Shown here in pieces: positions 62,368-64,000 of a stretch of DNA of 64,000 bases (its first letter is position 1; every line of letters starts with the position of its first letter). A model generated the notes under the pieces. That model saw nothing but the letters and a program-made list of their open reading frames with translations. It ran no database searches and was not told the origin of the DNA. This stretch comes from an uncultured Methanomicrobiales archaeon. GTDB lineage: Archaea > Halobacteriota > Methanomicrobia > Methanomicrobiales > Methanospirillaceae. The stretch spans positions 1 through 64,000 of the forward strand of contig CAIKOD010000166.1 of the NCBI GenBank assembly GCA_903828975.1. Reading direction: 5' to 3'. A program made the translations under genes and the position numbers.

Positions 62368-63162
62368 ATGATCACCATCGTTCCAAAACCAACCGATTCT
62401 GCCGGTGATAATTCTACATCAATGGTCACTGAAGAACTCACCAAAGCCGGCGCAGCCTACAGGTTTATAAATCTCGATACTATTGACCCTTTTTCTAATC
62501 CCTGCTCAGATGAATTGATCTGGGTATGCGGGCTCCGTCAGGACGACCACCAGTTTGAAATTATCAATGCTCTTTCTGTAGACAATCACGTCATCAATTC
62601 ACCGGAGTCGATATTTACCTGCGCTAGTAAAGTAAAGACATCTGCACTCCTTCAAAAAAAAGGCATACGGACGCCGGAAACCCTTTTCACCGCCTCTTCA
62701 GAAATGGCTGGACATTTCATCGAACAGCATGGCAGAGTAGTATACAAACCCGTATACGGGTATGACGGAAACGGTATCTTTCTCATTAATTCTCTAGGGG
62801 AACTCGGAAAAGGCCCCTATTATCTTCAGGAATATGTCGCTAATGATTGTGATTACCGGATTTTTGTTATTAATGGGAGGTCTGTCGGAGCAATTGTGCG
62901 TCGTTCGGATTCACTTGCGCACAATATTCACCAGGGCGGTATTGGTATCCCGTGCATGATAGATAACGATATGGATGAAATGGCAGGGGAAGCCGCTATG
63001 GCTGTCGGGGTCGATTACGGCGGTGTTGACCTCCTCAAAGATAGGGAGGGTTATACCGTGCTGGAAGTAAATGGGACCCCCAACTGGCACTGCATGAGCG
63101 CCCCGATACCAAAACTTCTTGCAGAATACCTGATAACAAAGGAACGACAGTCCAGGTGTTAA
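62368..63162 (+). CDS. RimK-type ATP-grasp ligase, candidate H4MPT:glutamate ligase
   Basis: A 264-residue ATP-grasp protein: SKVKTSALLQKKGIRTPET opens the central domain, VVYKPVYGYDGNGIF is the glycine-rich loop, YRIFVINGRSVGAIVRRS and VDLLKDREGYTVLEVNGTPNW supply Mg-ATP residues. The size and N-terminus (ITIVPKPTDSAGD) resemble MptN, which adds glutamate to tetrahydromethanopterin to give tetrahydrosarcinapterin, but CofF and RimK/LysX relatives are close. Cytoplasmic. The substrate assignment is tentative. Confidence 0.75.
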   Translation: MITIVPKPTDSAGDNSTSMVTEELTKAGAAYRFINLDTIDPFSNPCSDELIWVCGLRQDDHQFEIINALSVDNHVINSPESIFTCASKVKTSALLQKKGIRTPETLFTASSEMAGHFIEQHGRVVYKPVYGYDGNGIFLINSLGELGKGPYYLQEYVANDCDYRIFVINGRSVGAIVRRSDSLAHNIHQGGIGIPCMIDNDMDEMAGEAAMAVGVDYGGVDLLKDREGYTVLEVNGTPNWHCMSAPIPKLLAEYLITKERQSRC

Positions 63163-63249
63163 TCTCAGGAGATTCTTTCACGGTTCAAAATTTGCGTATA
63201 TACCATTAAAATGTAAGTTTCCAGTTAACAAAGAGATGATTACCAGGTA

Positions 63250-63534
63250 TTACTGGGAATATTCCATTTCTTTTAAGGTTTTTTCTGCCAGTTCCTTCAT
63301 CCTTGCAGATATTCTTCCGGATGCGGAGAATTCCACGTCCTTCATGGCATTGGCAAGCTCGTTGCCGAGGACAAAAATCGCATATTTATGTTCCATTTTG
63401 CTCTTATGTGTCTGGTTAGGCAGGATTTTCAGGGAATAGTATTGTGCGAATTTAAGGTCCGGGTTGATGCTCTCAAAATAGTCCTTGATATTGAACAGCA
63501 TCTGGTGTAAGGTAATTAATTCCTCTTTGTGCAT
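63250..63534 (-). CDS. UPF0058 family protein
   Basis: A 94-residue helical archaeal protein beginning HKEELITLHQMLFNIKDYFE, the UPF0058 signature, with YAIFVLGNELANAM in the middle. No function is known for the family. It lies 64 bases after the dnaG end on the same strand, and the two are probably co-transcribed. Confidence 0.82.
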   Translation of the reverse strand: MHKEELITLHQMLFNIKDYFESINPDLKFAQYYSLKILPNQTHKSKMEHKYAIFVLGNELANAMKDVEFSASGRISARMKELAEKTLKEMEYSQ

Positions 63535-63598
63535 TTTGGTATCATCCCCAAGATCAAATGGTAAATTTTATCTTAAATAAGTATGGGGAAGAATTTAT

Positions 63599-64000
63599 TC
63601 AGGCGAATTTTATTAGTCTGATTGAGATGGGGCGCTTTATAATCCCCTTGAATTCGAGTGCGGCCACGTACTCCACGCCCGACTCGACCAGGTGGTCCAG
63701 GAGTTTCTGGTTCACTTCACTGTCAAGGACAACTCCCTTTATGTCACCATTCATCTCATCGAGTGACGTTTCTAAATCCCCAATTTTCATTTCACGGAGG
63801 ATTCCATAATCCTCTGACAGGAACCGTGCAATATGATGTCCCCGTACTGCCCTGAGGTGGTCTGTAAGCGTTTTTGGGGCTCCGTGTTTTTCTGCAGTTC
63901 GTGATTTTGGCCGGCGATCGTCCGATTCATCGGGTTTTCCAACAGGTTCGGGAGCAGGAGCAGGAACGAGAGGTTTTTCTGTTATACCTTGTTCCGCTTC
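63599..64000 (-). CDS. dnaG: DNA primase DnaG (archaeal), C-terminal part, truncated by window edge
   Basis: The last 133 residues of an archaeal DnaG, running off the window. An acidic/proline-rich linker (PLVPAPAPEPVGKPDESDD) leads to the C-terminal domain (KTLTDHLRAVRGHHIARFL, DIKGVVLDSEVNQKLLDHLVESGVEYVAA, KGIIKRPISIRLIKF). Archaeal DnaG also associates with the exosome and aids RNA degradation, in which this C-terminal domain takes part. The TOPRIM catalytic domain is outside the window. Confidence 0.85.
   Translation of the reverse strand, partial: EAEQGITEKPLVPAPAPEPVGKPDESDDRRPKSRTAEKHGAPKTLTDHLRAVRGHHIARFLSEDYGILREMKIGDLETSLDEMNGDIKGVVLDSEVNQKLLDHLVESGVEYVAALEFKGIIKRPISIRLIKFA

Noticed and set aside
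1-64000. tRNA and other structured RNA genes
   Set aside because: I looked for T-loop-like GGTTCGAATCC patterns with paired arms in the intergenic gaps and found none; this was by eye, and a covariance-model scan could still find one.

Overview
The window is a piece of a methanogen chromosome, most likely of the order Methanomicrobiales (Methanoregula-like). The evidence is a single archaeal histone, the archaeal-only GatD/GatE tRNA amidotransferase, ribosomal protein L10e, an archaeal DnaG primase C-terminus, CDP-archaeol synthase next to a tetraether-lipid-synthase-like radical SAM protein, a RimK-type ligase resembling the tetrahydromethanopterin:glutamate ligase, and a fumarase/2-oxoglutarate:ferredoxin oxidoreductase/succinyl-CoA synthetase operon as expected for the incomplete reductive TCA branch of methanogens. 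Genes start after TATA-like boxes and are tightly packed, with many ATGA or TAATG stop/start overlaps. I recognised no tRNA, rRNA or CRISPR array.

Layout. 0-2 kb: histone, then a small unknown gene coupled to a decayed secreted-protein gene. 2.2-7 kb: a minus-strand run (unknown helical protein, nitroreductase, UPF0212, PfkB kinase, Dph6-like ligase, DUF2070 membrane protein). 7.1-12.7 kb: RGG-rich small protein, gatE, gatD, argH and an HTH regulator, all on minus. 12.8-15.9 kb: a divergent NitT/TauT-type ABC transporter whose binding protein appears to have its two lobes in swapped order. 15.9 kb: L10e. 17.3-19.7 kb: a receiver-PAS protein followed by a KaiC-like protein without a P-loop.

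19.7-40.3 kb is an accessory region devoted to a cell-surface structure. It holds six genes with archaeal type IV pilin-like N-termini, several carrying LamG or PKD domains (one frameshifted in a G7 tract), an FlaI/PilB-type ATPase with a tandem-repeat N-terminal extension, an FlaJ/TadC-type membrane platform, an overlapping pair of KaiC/FlaH-like proteins (one without a P-loop), a membrane-sensor plus KaiC-like pair homologous to the 17-19.7 kb pair, and two VapBC modules of different families. The duplicated sensor-coil/KaiC-like cassette next to the pilus motor is the best candidate here for an undescribed signalling system.

40.6-46.7 kb: the fum-kor-suc operon. 46.9-54.8 kb: a PH-like/zinc-ribbon protein, a methyltransferase, a Kup potassium transporter, a flippase-like membrane protein and two tandem HEAT-repeat/TM2-like proteins. 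55.2-60.1 kb: carS-pyrE-purD-argF on minus, diverging from the tetraether-synthase-like gene. 60.5-64 kb: alanine dehydrogenase/ornithine cyclodeaminase family, a cysteine-rich mini zinc finger, the RimK-type ligase, UPF0058 and the 3' part of dnaG.

Four intergenic regions carry copies of a dispersed non-coding repeat (called Y below), two of them associated with a 60-base hairpin element (X). I found these by reading, so boundaries are approximate. Functions rest on recognisable motifs and family resemblance; no database search was run.
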